From NCBI GenBank assembly GCA_025062245.1, contig JANXAD010000008.1, positions 1-55,786 of the forward strand: a stretch of DNA of 55,786 nt, given 5' to 3'. A program made the position numbers and the translations under genes. The notes under the pieces are model-generated. The model had not been told where the DNA came from, did not search any database, and was given only the letters and a program-made list of their open reading frames with translations. This stretch comes from Thermodesulfobacteriaceae bacterium. GTDB taxonomy: Bacteria; Desulfobacterota; Thermodesulfobacteria; Thermodesulfobacteriales; Thermodesulfobacteriaceae. The stretch's first letter is position 1; each line of letters begins with the position of its first letter. Below, piece after piece: positions 1-9,232 of the stretch.

Positions 1-403
1 CTTATACGGAGTTTGCTTTATAGATTAGTTGGAAAAGCTTAGCTTTTAATCTTTTACCACAGGGAAAATCAGCCTATCTTCTTTCTTTTTCTTTTAAATT
101 TTGTTTTAGCATTTAGTTCTATATGAGTTAAGGGATTAAGGTAGATGATTTTAGCATGTCAAGGGAGAAGAAAGGAAGCGCATGAGCGATTATAGGATGT
201 GGTGGGAAGGCTTTTTTGTAGCGTTTGGCAAGAGCTTTAGTAAGTTAGAGTAAATTTTTTTTGGGGGATTATTTTTATTTAGAATTTTAAATGAGGCAAC
301 CATATGTTTTTCCCTTAGATTTTTAATGAGGCAATTCGTTCTATTGACAAGAAAAAAAAAAGTTTTTTAATAAGGAAAAGTTTTTTTCAAAGGTTGGTCC
401 TAT
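1..403. other. Non-coding stretch upstream of corA
   Basis: I see no convincing gene here. Short open stretches occur (for example 182-250) but resemble nothing I recognise and may be decayed coding DNA. A 15-base motif ending ATGAGGCAA occurs twice, at 285-299 and 320-334, spaced 35 bases apart. A TTGACA hexamer at 344-349 could be the -35 of a corA promoter, but the A/T runs after it give no clear -10. Confidence 0.5.
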
Positions 404-1360
404 ATGTTCAAAATATACAAATCTGAAAAAGGAATTTTAGTTCCTGCAGAAACTGTAAGTCCCCACACTTGGGTTTGTCTTTTTAATCCCTCTGAAGAAG
501 AAATATCCTATGTGGAAACCAAGCTTCAAATTTTTCCAGAATTTTTAAGATACCCTTTAGATGAAGAGGAAAGACCCCGTTTAGAAAGGGAAGAACAACA
601 ATTGCTAATTATTATTCGGATTCCCGATCCGATGTCTAAAGGGCTCTATATTCGTTATGAAACTATTCCTATAGGTATTATTCTTACGGAAGAGAATATT
701 ATTACCATCTGTTTAAAAGAACATCCCATTTTTGAAGAATTTATTACTTTTGCTAATAAACATAAAAATTTTGACTTAAAAAATCCTGTTTCCTTTATTT
801 TAAATTTTTTCCTTATAGGAACCACTTCCTACATTAAGTTCTTACGGCAAATTGATAAAATTATTGAAGAATATGAAGAAGCTCTTTTTAAAGCCTTAGC
901 TAATGAAGAATTTTTAAGAATTCTAAATATAGAAAAAACCTTAACCTACTTTAACACCTCCTTACAAGGAAACGATATGGTCCTTACTAAAATTCAAAGT
1001 GGAAGGTATATCAGACTAACTGAAGAGGATTTGGAATTATTAGAAGATGTCCAGATAGAGAACAAACAGGCTATTGAGATGACTAAAATTTTTACTTCCA
1101 TTTTAGCTAATACTATGGATGCCTATGCCTCCATAATTAACAATAATGTTAATGTAATTATGAAATTTTTAGCCAGTATGGCGGTGATTTTATCTATTCC
1201 TACTATTATTTACAGTATGTACGGAATGAACATACCCTTACCTTTTCAAGAACTTGACCCTCTTAAAGGAACTCCCTCAGCCTTCTTTATAGTTAATGTA
1301 ATAATCTTTGGTATTTGTTCTTTTTTATACCTAATTTTTAAAAAGAGAAAATACCTTTAA
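404..1360 (+). CDS. corA: CorA-family divalent metal ion transporter
   Basis: Inner-membrane Mg2+/Co2+ channel of the CorA (MIT) family. The 318-residue length is normal. Residues 1-240 form the acidic, helical cytoplasmic domain. The C-terminus has two membrane helices (about 252-273 and 291-313). The family signature GMN lies at 274-276, at the end of the first helix, preceded by the expected Tyr. Its TAA stop overlaps the ATG of uppP by one base, so the two are co-transcribed. The ribosome binding site is weak. CorA versus a Zn-exporting relative cannot be decided from sequence. Confidence 0.93.
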   Translation: MFKIYKSEKGILVPAETVSPHTWVCLFNPSEEEISYVETKLQIFPEFLRYPLDEEERPRLEREEQQLLIIIRIPDPMSKGLYIRYETIPIGIILTEENIITICLKEHPIFEEFITFANKHKNFDLKNPVSFILNFFLIGTTSYIKFLRQIDKIIEEYEEALFKALANEEFLRILNIEKTLTYFNTSLQGNDMVLTKIQSGRYIRLTEEDLELLEDVQIENKQAIEMTKIFTSILANTMDAYASIINNNVNVIMKFLASMAVILSIPTIIYSMYGMNIPLPFQELDPLKGTPSAFFIVNVIIFGICSFLYLIFKKRKYL

Positions 1361-2109
1361 TGTCAAACTTACTAACCTTTTTTTTGGGACTAATTCAGGG
1401 TTTTACGGAATTTTTACCTATTTCAAGCACCGGACATCTTATCCTCTTTTCCAATTTTTTTAATACTCCCTCCTCCTTAGCTTGGGATGCCTTTTTACAT
1501 CTGGGTTCTTTTTTAGCCATTTTATTATATTTTTGGAAAGACTTTAAAAAAATTTTTCAATATAAGTGGCTTATAGGAGTAGCTATTATTCCGGGAGGAA
1601 TTGCAGGACTAACCTTAGAATCTTTGATTGAAGATTATTTTAGAACTCCTCTATTTGTGGGATTTAATCTTATTTTAATGAGTATTCCTATGGTAATGGG
1701 AGAAAAATTAGGTTCTAAATCCTTAACTATAGGAGAGCTCAATTTAAAGAAAGCCCTTTTTATTGGTTTAGCTCAAGCTTTGGCTCTTTTTCCAGGAACC
1801 TCTCGAAGTGGGATTACTATTTCTGCTGGTCTTTTGGTGGGACTTAAAAGAGAGGAAGCTGCTAAGTTTTCCTTCTTGGCTGGAGCTCCCCTTATTCTGG
1901 GAGCAGGATTATACAAGGCTCTGGAACTTATTAAAAATCCCTCCTTCCCCTTAGGTCTGGCTGGAATAGGATTTTTTTCAGCTCTACTTTCAAGCTTCTT
2001 AGCTATAGCCTTCTTAATTCCCTTTCTAAAAAAGTATTCTCTTTATCCCTTCGTTTTTTATAGAGTAATTTTGGCTATTCTAATTCTCAGTTTTTTAATT
2101 TCTTTATAA
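1360..2109 (+). CDS. uppP: Undecaprenyl-diphosphatase UppP (BacA)
   Basis: Integral membrane phosphatase that recycles undecaprenyl pyrophosphate to the monophosphate carrier used for peptidoglycan and O-antigen synthesis. Both family motifs are intact: GFTEFLPISSTGHL at residues 14-27, with the catalytic Glu and Ser, and FPGTSRSG at 144-151, with the essential Arg. About seven or eight hydrophobic segments span the 249 residues, the usual length. Start and stop overlap with corA (TAATG). A transposon remnant begins 16 bases after the stop. Confidence 0.96.
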   Translation: MSNLLTFFLGLIQGFTEFLPISSTGHLILFSNFFNTPSSLAWDAFLHLGSFLAILLYFWKDFKKIFQYKWLIGVAIIPGGIAGLTLESLIEDYFRTPLFVGFNLILMSIPMVMGEKLGSKSLTIGELNLKKALFIGLAQALALFPGTSRSGITISAGLLVGLKREEAAKFSFLAGAPLILGAGLYKALELIKNPSFPLGLAGIGFFSALLSSFLAIAFLIPFLKKYSLYPFVFYRVILAILILSFLISL

Positions 2110-2124
2110 AAAATTTTTTATAAA

Positions 2125-2500
2125 GAGACCTTTGCAAAATTCAATTGCTTAAAGAAGATTTTAAGATAGAATTACAGAAAAACAAGGAGGTTTCGCAAGT
2201 GTTAGGGCTTGGTGAAAGAAAGGAGGTGCCAGCTCCTTCAACTATAGGTAGATTTCGTAAATCGCTGGCGGAAAGGGAGCAAGGCAAAATAGGTAGGGCT
2301 TATAGTAAATGAGATGCCTTTATTTTGTTTTTGACAAGAGGGCAGTTTTTAGTTATAACCTGTTTATGAGGTATTGGCATATAAGGAGAAGGATTAAGGG
2401 GTTTGAGATGATGGTGTAGGGGTTAAATTGGGGGACAGATAGGATGTAGCCAAGAGAGAGGCTTAGGAAGTTGAATTAGACCTAATTTTTAAAAAAGCTC
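2125..2500 (+). mobile_element. Decayed IS5-like element, copy 1
   Basis: This 376-bp stretch fills the uppP-methyltransferase gap. Its left end reads GAGACCTTTGCAAAATTC; the right end is a worn inverted copy ending GCTC at 2500. The palindrome TTTATAAA directly flanks both sides (2117-2124 and 2501-2508), which looks like a target-site duplication. Inside, near 2228, one frame reads VPAPSTIGRFRKSL, resembling the N-terminal part of IS5-type transposases. A second segment at about 2370-2490 has in-frame stops. Both segments recur at 55.0-55.2 kb, and the second also at 33.3 kb. Not functional. Confidence 0.75.
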
Positions 2501-2527
2501 TTTATAAAATAAATTTGGAGAATTCAC

Positions 2528-3193
2528 ATGGAAGAAAAACTCTTAGAAAATTTAGAATTAGAAGCAGAAGAAATTATTATCAGAGGAAAGGAATTAAAAA
2601 TTTTTAAACCTAAAAGGCTTGAAGATGTTTTTCAAGGAGATCCCTTTTTTGAAGTAGAAAAGTTTCCCTTTTGGTTTAAGATATGGGAAGGAAGTATAAT
2701 TTTAGCTGACTATTTAGCTACCTTAAAGCCTCCTAAAAAGATTTTAGAATTGGGAGCAGGATTGGGAGTTCCAAGTTTGGTGGCCTCAAGTTTTGGGCAT
2801 GAAGTAATAGCTTCTGATTATGAACTTCTTCCTCTAAAGTTAATAGAACTTTCTGCTAAAGCTAATACTCTAAAAGTTAAAACTATGGTTTTGGATTGGA
2901 AACAACCTCAACTTTATGAAAAGTTTGACTTAATAGTAGGAGCTGAAGTAATTTTTAAAACAAGTCTTTTTGAGCCTCTTTTAGAACTTTTTATAAAATT
3001 CCTTAACGAAAAAGGAGAAATTATTTTAGCTCATTCCTCTGAAAGAAAAAGAATTTTAATCCCCTTTTTGTATAAGGCTCAACAATTTTTTGAAGTTTTA
3101 ACCAGTATAAGAAAACTAAAAACTGAAGATGAAGTGATAGAAATAGTATTAAACAAACTTCTCCCCAAGAAGGACTTAATTTTTAAAACTTGA
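2528..3193 (+). CDS. Class I SAM-dependent methyltransferase, METTL21/protein-lysine type
   Basis: A 221-residue Rossmann-fold methyltransferase. SAM-binding motif I (ILELGAGLGVPS) is at residues 72-83, followed by an acidic residue in the next strand (ASDYE). The layout, with a short N-terminal region before motif I, resembles the Methyltransf_16 / METTL21-like family that methylates lysines or small molecules; the substrate is unknown. Its TGA stop overlaps the TTG start of prmC, so it belongs to the prmC-murA-holB operon. Confidence 0.75.
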   Translation: MEEKLLENLELEAEEIIIRGKELKIFKPKRLEDVFQGDPFFEVEKFPFWFKIWEGSIILADYLATLKPPKKILELGAGLGVPSLVASSFGHEVIASDYELLPLKLIELSAKANTLKVKTMVLDWKQPQLYEKFDLIVGAEVIFKTSLFEPLLELFIKFLNEKGEIILAHSSERKRILIPFLYKAQQFFEVLTSIRKLKTEDEVIEIVLNKLLPKKDLIFKT

Positions 3194-4032
3194 AGGTAAG
3201 AGTTCTTTTAGATCTACTTAAAATAGAGCTTTCAAAGATAGAACCTCCTGAATATGCTAATTGGGAAGCCCTTTTGATTATTTCTCATTTTTTAAACCTA
3301 CCTCCTCTTAAAGTTTATCTTTATAAAGAAGAGTTTTTAGAAAGGGATTTAGTTGAAAAAATTTGGTCTGTTTTAGAGGAAAGAAAGACAGGAAAACCTT
3401 TACCTTACCTTTTAGGAATAGTTTATTTTTTTGGCAGACCTTTCTATATAGAGGAAGGAGTTCTTATTCCTCGGGCAGAAACAGAGATTCTTATTTCTTC
3501 GTTTTTAGAATTCAATATTCGAGAAGGACCTATTTTAGAGCTGGGAACTGGTTCAGGAGTAATCGGTATTACTCTTCTTTTAGAAAATCCTCGTTTAAAA
3601 ATTTTGGGTGTGGAAATAAGTTCTAAAGCTATAAAACTAACCCAAAGGAATGCTCAATTTCATAAAGTTGAAAAGCGACTTTTTTTAATAAAAGGAGACT
3701 GGTTTTCTCCTTTAAAAGAAGGTGAGTTATTTTCTGCTATAATCTCTAATCCTCCCTATCTTTCAGAAAAAGAATGGGAGACTTTAGATCTTAGTGTAAA
3801 AAATTTTGAACCCAAAGAGGCTTTAGTTGCAGGAAAGGAAGGGACAGAATATCAAGAGGAATTACTTAGGAAAGCCCCTCTTTTTCTAAAAAAAGATGGT
3901 TTCTTATTTTTTGAAATGGGATATAATCAAGACCAAAGGATTGAGTTTTTACTTAAGAAATACCGTTGGAACTTTAAATTTTATCAAGATTTAAGAGGCT
4001 ACCAGAGGGTGGTTGTGGCATGGAAAACATAA
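3190..4032 (+). CDS. prmC: Release factor glutamine N5-methyltransferase PrmC
   Basis: Methylates the GGQ glutamine of peptide chain release factors RF1/RF2 using S-adenosylmethionine. The 280-residue protein has the helical N-terminal domain, a SAM motif ELGTGSG at 117-123 and the diagnostic NPPY at 187-190, which grips the target glutamine. The start is TTG, overlapping the stop of the previous methyltransferase (TTGA). The 3' end overlaps murA by 13 bases, indicating translational coupling. Confidence 0.95.
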   Translation: MKVRVLLDLLKIELSKIEPPEYANWEALLIISHFLNLPPLKVYLYKEEFLERDLVEKIWSVLEERKTGKPLPYLLGIVYFFGRPFYIEEGVLIPRAETEILISSFLEFNIREGPILELGTGSGVIGITLLLENPRLKILGVEISSKAIKLTQRNAQFHKVEKRLFLIKGDWFSPLKEGELFSAIISNPPYLSEKEWETLDLSVKNFEPKEALVAGKEGTEYQEELLRKAPLFLKKDGFLFFEMGYNQDQRIEFLLKKYRWNFKFYQDLRGYQRVVVAWKT

Positions 4033-5291
4033 AGAGATATTTAATCCGGGGAGGTAAACCTTTAAAGGGTGAAGTAAGAGTTTCAGGAGCTAAAAATGCC
4101 TCTTTACCAGCTATCTCTGCTACCCTTCTTGCTAAAGGCCTTTATAAACTGAAAAATGTTCCAAAAGTTAGAGATGTTTTTGTAATGTTAAATATTTTAG
4201 AATACCTGGGAGCTAAATGGGCTTTTGATAAGGAAACTTTGAAGATAGATACCTCTACTATTTCCAAAACCGAAATCCCCTATGAACTTGCTCATCAAAT
4301 GAGAGCTTCTATTCTATTTTTAGGAGCTTTAGCAGGAGGATTGGGAGAGGGTAGGGTTCCTTTACCTGGAGGATGTGCTATTGGTAAAAGACCTGTGGAT
4401 TTCCATCTTAAAGGACTTTCTTTATTAGGAGCTGAAGTTAGTCTGGATCACGGTGACCTGGTAATTAAGGCTAAAAAACTTAGAGGCACTACTATTATTT
4501 TAGATTTTCCTTCTGTTACTACCACTGAAAATTTACTTATGGCTTCTGTTTTATCAGAGGGAGAAACTATTATAAAAAATGCAGCTAAGGAACCAGAAGT
4601 AGTTTTTTTAGGAGAAATGCTTAAAAAAATGGGAGCAGAAATTAAAGGTTTAGGGGAAGATACCATTTACGTAAAGGGTAAAAAAAAGCTTAAACCTGTT
4701 GAGATGGAAGTTATCCCTGATAGGATAGAAGCTGGAACCTTTATAGTTATTCCAGGACTTTTTGAAGAAGGAGAGATAATCGTAAAAAATATCCCTTTTC
4801 ACTACTTAGAAACTCCTCTTCAAAAGTTAACCGAAATAGGACTTAGGGTAGAAAGGATAGATAAGGAAGTCTTAAAAGTAAAAAAGAAAGGAAGTTTGAA
4901 AAACACTCAAATTTTTACCTCCCCTTTTCCAGGATTTCCTACCGATCTTCAACCTCAATTTGCAGTGCTTTTAACTCAAGCTCAGGGAATTTCGGTTATT
5001 AATGAAACCCTTTTTGAAAACCGTTTTTTATATGTTTTTGAATTAAATAGGATGGGTGCAGAGATTAAGGTAGAAAATCGCACTGCTATTATAAAAGGTC
5101 CGACCCCTCTTGAAGGTTCTCCTGTTAGGGCTACAGATTTAAGAGCAGGGGCTGCTTTAGTTTTAGCAGGACTTTGTGCTAAAAATACCACCACGGTATA
5201 TAATGTAGAGTTAATAGAAAGGGGATATGAAAATTTAATAGAAAAACTTAAAAACTTAGGAGCTGAAATTGTTTTGGAAACAGGAGGATGA
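4020..5291 (+). CDS. murA: UDP-N-acetylglucosamine 1-carboxyvinyltransferase MurA
   Basis: First committed step of peptidoglycan synthesis: transfers enolpyruvate from PEP to UDP-GlcNAc in the cytoplasm. The 423 residues match the family. The Lys-Asn pair that binds substrate is in VSGAKNASLP (Lys25, Asn26). The catalytic loop PGGCAIGKRPVD carries the active-site Cys119, so the enzyme should be of the fosfomycin-sensitive Cys type. It overlaps prmC upstream and holB downstream (ATGA). Confidence 0.97.
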   Translation: MENIKRYLIRGGKPLKGEVRVSGAKNASLPAISATLLAKGLYKLKNVPKVRDVFVMLNILEYLGAKWAFDKETLKIDTSTISKTEIPYELAHQMRASILFLGALAGGLGEGRVPLPGGCAIGKRPVDFHLKGLSLLGAEVSLDHGDLVIKAKKLRGTTIILDFPSVTTTENLLMASVLSEGETIIKNAAKEPEVVFLGEMLKKMGAEIKGLGEDTIYVKGKKKLKPVEMEVIPDRIEAGTFIVIPGLFEEGEIIVKNIPFHYLETPLQKLTEIGLRVERIDKEVLKVKKKGSLKNTQIFTSPFPGFPTDLQPQFAVLLTQAQGISVINETLFENRFLYVFELNRMGAEIKVENRTAIIKGPTPLEGSPVRATDLRAGAALVLAGLCAKNTTTVYNVELIERGYENLIEKLKNLGAEIVLETGG

Positions 5292-6244
5292 AAGTAATAA
5301 ACTTAAGAGAAATATTAAACCAGGAACCTGCTATAAATTTGTTTCATTTAGCTTTAAAAAAGGAGAGACTTTCCCAGGCCTATCTTTTAACAGGACCAGA
5401 AGGAGTAGGAAAGGAAACCACGGCCTGGGCTCTTTTATTTCATCTCTTCTGTGAGAAAAATTTTGAAAATCCCTGTGGAAATTGCAAAGCCTGTAAAAAA
5501 CTTTTAAAAGATTCCCATCCTGATCTTTTGAAGGTGTATCCTGAAAAAAAAGAAATCACTATTGAACAAATAAGAAATATCCAGAATTTTCTGAAATACC
5601 GTCCCTTAGAAGGAAAATATAGGATTGTATTAATTAAACCTGCGGAAAAAATGAATTTACAAGCTGCCAACGCTTTGCTTAAATCCTTAGAAGAACCTCC
5701 TTCTTATATAATCTTCCTTCTTATTACAGAAAATTTTACCCAACTTTTACCTACGATTATTTCCCGTTCTCAAATAGTTCGTTTTAGAACCCTTCCTTCA
5801 GAAGTGATTAAAAATTTTTTAATAAAAAAATTTTCCTATGAAGAAGTCATAGCTGAAACTTTGGCTAAAATTTCTCAAGGAAGTTTAGGAAGAGCTATAG
5901 AAATTATGGAAAAAGGGTTAATAGAAGAATTACATACCTTCGTAAAAGCAGGTTTTTCCTCAAGTTATATTTTAAAATTTAAAGTAGCAGAAAGATTTTC
6001 TAATCTTGAACCTAGAAGCTGGGATTTGTTTTTTTATCTTTTATCCCTTTGGATTTGGAAGTCCTATCTTAAAAAAAGATATGGATTGTCTTATCCTTCT
6101 GCCTTTCCTCAAGAAAATTTCCAGAAAGATCCCTTTTTAGCTTTAAAGATAATTTTTGAGGCTAAAAGTGCCTTAGAACACTATGCCAATCCAGAAATAG
6201 TATTTTATTGGTTATTGACTAAAATCTTCAATCTGGAAGCTTAA
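5288..6244 (+). CDS. holB: DNA polymerase III delta' subunit (HolB-type clamp loader)
   Basis: AAA+ subunit of the clamp-loader complex that opens the sliding clamp. Residues 36-44 (GPEGVGKET) form a P-loop-like motif. Cysteines 55, 63, 66 and 69 have the spacing of the clamp-loader zinc module. The sequence NALLKSLEEPP and a downstream ISRSQ (SRC-like) motif are typical of delta'/gamma subunits. Lack of the long DnaX C-terminal region favours delta'. Start overlaps the murA stop (ATGA). It converges with the glcD-like gene, overlapping by 17 bases. Confidence 0.9.
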   Translation: MKVINLREILNQEPAINLFHLALKKERLSQAYLLTGPEGVGKETTAWALLFHLFCEKNFENPCGNCKACKKLLKDSHPDLLKVYPEKKEITIEQIRNIQNFLKYRPLEGKYRIVLIKPAEKMNLQAANALLKSLEEPPSYIIFLLITENFTQLLPTIISRSQIVRFRTLPSEVIKNFLIKKFSYEEVIAETLAKISQGSLGRAIEIMEKGLIEELHTFVKAGFSSSYILKFKVAERFSNLEPRSWDLFFYLLSLWIWKSYLKKRYGLSYPSAFPQENFQKDPFLALKIIFEAKSALEHYANPEIVFYWLLTKIFNLEA

Positions 6245-7622
6245 CCCAAGGATTTAGGAGATTATCAGGATCAAAGATTTTTTTAATTTTTTTCATAATT
6301 TCTATTTGTAAGGAACTTAATTCCCAATTAATATAGGTTCGCTTGGTATATCCTAGGCCATGTTCTCCTGAAATAGTTCCTGAAAGTTCTAAAACCTTTT
6401 TTAAAATTTTTTCTCTTACTTCCTTAGCTATTTCTTTCTTTTCTTCTTCAAAAAGAAGATTTACATGAAAGTTTCCATCTCCTGCATGGCCAAAGCAAAC
6501 TATAGGAAGCTTGCTTTCTTTTTCTAATTTTCTAATTTCAGTAAGGAAGACTTTCATAAATTTTCTGGGAACTACCACATCGTCAGCTATTTTTAAACTT
6601 CCTAAAACTTTTAAAGCAGGTGCAAGAGTCCTTCTTATTTCCCACAAACTTTCTATTTCTTCCTCTTTTTCAGCCTTTATCACCCGAATTCCCTTTTCAA
6701 AATAAAACCTTTCTATCTTAGGAACTAAGTCTTTAATTTCAAGATGGGTTCCATCAAATTCTACAAAAAATAAGGCTTTAGTAAGAGAATCTAATGGAAG
6801 AAGCTCCTTAACTTTTTGAATTTGAACTAAAGCTTTAAGACTTGTTTTGTCTACAAATTCACTGCTGGCGGGAGTTAATCCCCTCTTTAACATTTGAGAA
6901 AGAAGTTCCAAAGGTTCTTCCTCTAAAGAGTGGAAAGAGAGAAAAAGAACCCTTTTTTCAGGAAGGGGTAAAACTTTTAGAAATATTTCAGTAAAAACTC
7001 CCAGGGTTCCTTCAGAACCAATGAAAATGGGGGTTAAGTTGTAGGGAACCACTCCTTTTAAAGTAGTTGGTCCAGTTTTTAAGATTTCTCCTCCTGGTAA
7101 AACTACTTCTAAAGCTAAAACATAATCTTTGGTGGTTCCATATTTTAAGCCTCTTGGACCTCCTGCACCTGTGGCTACATTACCACCGATGGTTGAAAAG
7201 TTCATACTGGCAGGATCTGGAGGATAAAAAAGTCTAAATTTTTTTAAATAAGACTTAAGTTCTCCATTGATAACCCCTGGCTCAACTCTAACCACCCTTT
7301 CTTCCTCATCAAGTTCTAAAATACGGTTCATTTTAGAAAGGCAAAGGATAATTCCTGCGCTGTGAGCTAAAGCACTTCCCGTAGTAGAAGTCCCACTTCC
7401 CCTCGGAGTAAGAGGAATTTGATGTTTTTTTATCCACTTTAAAACTTCCACCACTTCCTCTTTTTTTTCCGGTAAAATTACAGCTAAAGGCTTCCTTATT
7501 AAAGAAGAAGCATCATAGGAATAGGAAAGAAGTTCTTCCTCCTCTAACAGGACCTTTTCCTTTCCTAAGATTTCTTGAAGTTTTTCAAGAATTTTGAACT
7601 TCCCTTTCTTCAGAAATTTCAT
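6228..7622 (-). CDS. FAD-linked oxidase of the GlcD/D-lactate dehydrogenase family
   Basis: Oxidises a 2-hydroxy acid such as glycolate or D-lactate. The N-terminal PCMH-type FAD domain contains PRGSGTSTTGSAL and the TIGGNVATGAGG loop. The C-terminal FAD-oxidase domain has FGHAGDGNFHVNL and SGEHGLGYTKR, which carry the conserved His and Glu/Arg groups. The 464 residues are normal for GlcD. No GlcE/GlcF or Fe-S partner lies nearby, so the electron acceptor is unknown. Its start overlaps the dnaA 3' end by 38 bases, indicating a shared transcript. Confidence 0.88.
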   Translation of the reverse strand: MKFLKKGKFKILEKLQEILGKEKVLLEEEELLSYSYDASSLIRKPLAVILPEKKEEVVEVLKWIKKHQIPLTPRGSGTSTTGSALAHSAGIILCLSKMNRILELDEEERVVRVEPGVINGELKSYLKKFRLFYPPDPASMNFSTIGGNVATGAGGPRGLKYGTTKDYVLALEVVLPGGEILKTGPTTLKGVVPYNLTPIFIGSEGTLGVFTEIFLKVLPLPEKRVLFLSFHSLEEEPLELLSQMLKRGLTPASSEFVDKTSLKALVQIQKVKELLPLDSLTKALFFVEFDGTHLEIKDLVPKIERFYFEKGIRVIKAEKEEEIESLWEIRRTLAPALKVLGSLKIADDVVVPRKFMKVFLTEIRKLEKESKLPIVCFGHAGDGNFHVNLLFEEEKKEIAKEVREKILKKVLELSGTISGEHGLGYTKRTYINWELSSLQIEIMKKIKKIFDPDNLLNPWVKLPD

Positions 7623-8937
7623 TTTTAATTTCTTTGATCAAAAATTCTAACTTTAATTTAATTTCACTACTTTGAGAAAGCTTTTTTTCTAAAGCCTTTA
7701 GACTGTAAATAATGGTAGAGTGTTCTTTTTTTAAAAGATTTCCTATTTCCTTTACAGACTTTTTGGCTAATTTTTTTAAACAATAGATTATCACCTGTCT
7801 GTAAAGAGTGAGATTCTTTTTTCTGGAAGAAGACAGGAGGTCTTCCCTACTTACTCCCCAAAATCTGCAAGCTGTATCTATGATAATTTCAACCTTTGGA
7901 TCTTCCTCTTTAGAAATTCCCATCTCAGTGACTAATTCTTTAGCTAATTCAAGAGAAATAGGTTCTTTACAAAGAGAAGCTCTGGCGATTAATCCTAAAA
8001 CGGCACTTTCTAATTGTCTTACATCGCCTCTTAAACTGCGAGCTAAAAACTCTACTACTTCATAGGGAAAAGTATAGCCCAGTTTTTTGGCCTTATGTCG
8101 CAAGATTTTCTTTCGGGTTTGAAAATCGGGATTTCCTAATTTAATAATAAGTCCGCAAGAAAGACGGGATTTTAAACTGGAGTCCATCTTAGGAAGTTCT
8201 TGAGGAAGTTTTAAAGAGGTAAAAATTACCGTCTTACCACTATCTATAAAATAATCTAACAAAAGGGCCAATTCATTTTGGGTATATTCCTTACCTGAAA
8301 AAAAGTGAATCCCTTCTAAAAGTAGCACCTCACAATGTTCTCTTATTTTTTCTTTAAAACTCTCTATCATACCAGATCTAAGATATTTTATCATGTAGTT
8401 TAAGAAATCTTGAGCCGTTAGATAATAAACCTTAGAAAAGCCCCTTTCTAATAATTTATTTCCCACAGCTTGAGTTAAGTGAGTTTTTCCTAAACCAAAA
8501 TTTCCGTAAAGATAAATGAGATACCCCTTAGGCACTTCTTCGGCTATCTGATAACACACATTATAAGCTAATTCATTACACTTGCCGGTAACAAATTCCT
8601 CAAAAGTATATTTAGGAGCTAATTTTCTTCCTATAAGAGAAATAGGATTATAGGGTATATAAAGTTGTTCTGCTCTTTTATCAATTTTATCACCTTCTTG
8701 AACTAAGAATTCATAACCGTCTAAGTTGAAACCTTTTAAAGCTATATTTATAACTTCGGAATAATTTTCTTTGATCCAAATTTTAGAAAAATCATTAGGA
8801 ACCTCTAAAATTAGTTTTTTCCCAACTATTTTTCCCTTTAGAGGTTCAAACCAGACCTTAAAAATATTCTCCGAAACCAGTTCCCTTATTTTTCCTTTTA
8901 TTCTTTCCCAATTAAGTTCACCTTTTCCTTTTCTCAT
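7585..8937 (-). CDS. dnaA: Chromosomal replication initiator protein DnaA, with atypical Walker B
   Basis: The 450-residue protein has the DnaA domain order. Domain I is short with a conserved Trp-Phe core. A linker is followed by the AAA+ module with Walker A GNFGLGKT at 135-142. Domain IV ends in an HTH, with RQV and the signature EHSTIIYS replacing the usual RDHSTVIYA. The Walker B segment reads LLLEGIHFF (195-203); DnaA normally has two Asp here, so Glu-Gly is unusual. The ATG at 8937 is chosen because a GGGG-containing ribosome site precedes it; 34 further codons open upstream to 9039 look non-coding. A second canonical DnaA elsewhere is possible. Confidence 0.88.
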   Translation of the reverse strand: MRKGKGELNWERIKGKIRELVSENIFKVWFEPLKGKIVGKKLILEVPNDFSKIWIKENYSEVINIALKGFNLDGYEFLVQEGDKIDKRAEQLYIPYNPISLIGRKLAPKYTFEEFVTGKCNELAYNVCYQIAEEVPKGYLIYLYGNFGLGKTHLTQAVGNKLLERGFSKVYYLTAQDFLNYMIKYLRSGMIESFKEKIREHCEVLLLEGIHFFSGKEYTQNELALLLDYFIDSGKTVIFTSLKLPQELPKMDSSLKSRLSCGLIIKLGNPDFQTRKKILRHKAKKLGYTFPYEVVEFLARSLRGDVRQLESAVLGLIARASLCKEPISLELAKELVTEMGISKEEDPKVEIIIDTACRFWGVSREDLLSSSRKKNLTLYRQVIIYCLKKLAKKSVKEIGNLLKKEHSTIIYSLKALEKKLSQSSEIKLKLEFLIKEIKNEISEEREVQNS

Positions 8938-9232
8938 TAAAATAAAACTTACCCCTAAAAATTTAAAATAGCAAATAAGAAAAAGGAAACTTCTTTCCAG
9001 TTTTAGATTTGGGTTTTCAAATTTTAAAATCCACAACAAATGAAGGACTTAATTTAAAGGGTTTTATTTAAGTTTGAATAGACTTAAGGATTTAAATAAA
9101 GGTTTTTCTAATATTTAAGGTTTATCTTTTTATGGTTTTTTCTTTTTTTAATTTTTTAATCTTTTTCTTTAATTTTCAATTCTTTTTATTTTAATCGTCA
9201 AAAGAAGGACTTAGGATCATTCACCAAAGTCC
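8938..9232. other. AT-rich intergenic region upstream of dnaA, possible origin region
   Basis: These 295 bases before dnaA hold no gene. The stretch at 9050-9115 repeats variants of ACTTAAGG/TTTAAAGG, and 9120-9195 is a T-rich low-complexity run. AT-rich repeats next to dnaA could form an unwinding region or autoregulatory sites, but I found no TTATCCACA-type DnaA boxes. It may also hold the oppF 3' untranslated region. Confidence 0.25.

Noticed and set aside
5440-5670. Minus-strand 76-codon frame inside holB
   Set aside because: It is antisense to the conserved P-loop and zinc region of holB and has no ribosome site.
8938-9232. Replication origin with DnaA boxes
   Set aside because: AT-rich repeats are present but I find no TTATCCACA-like boxes; kept only as a low-confidence note.
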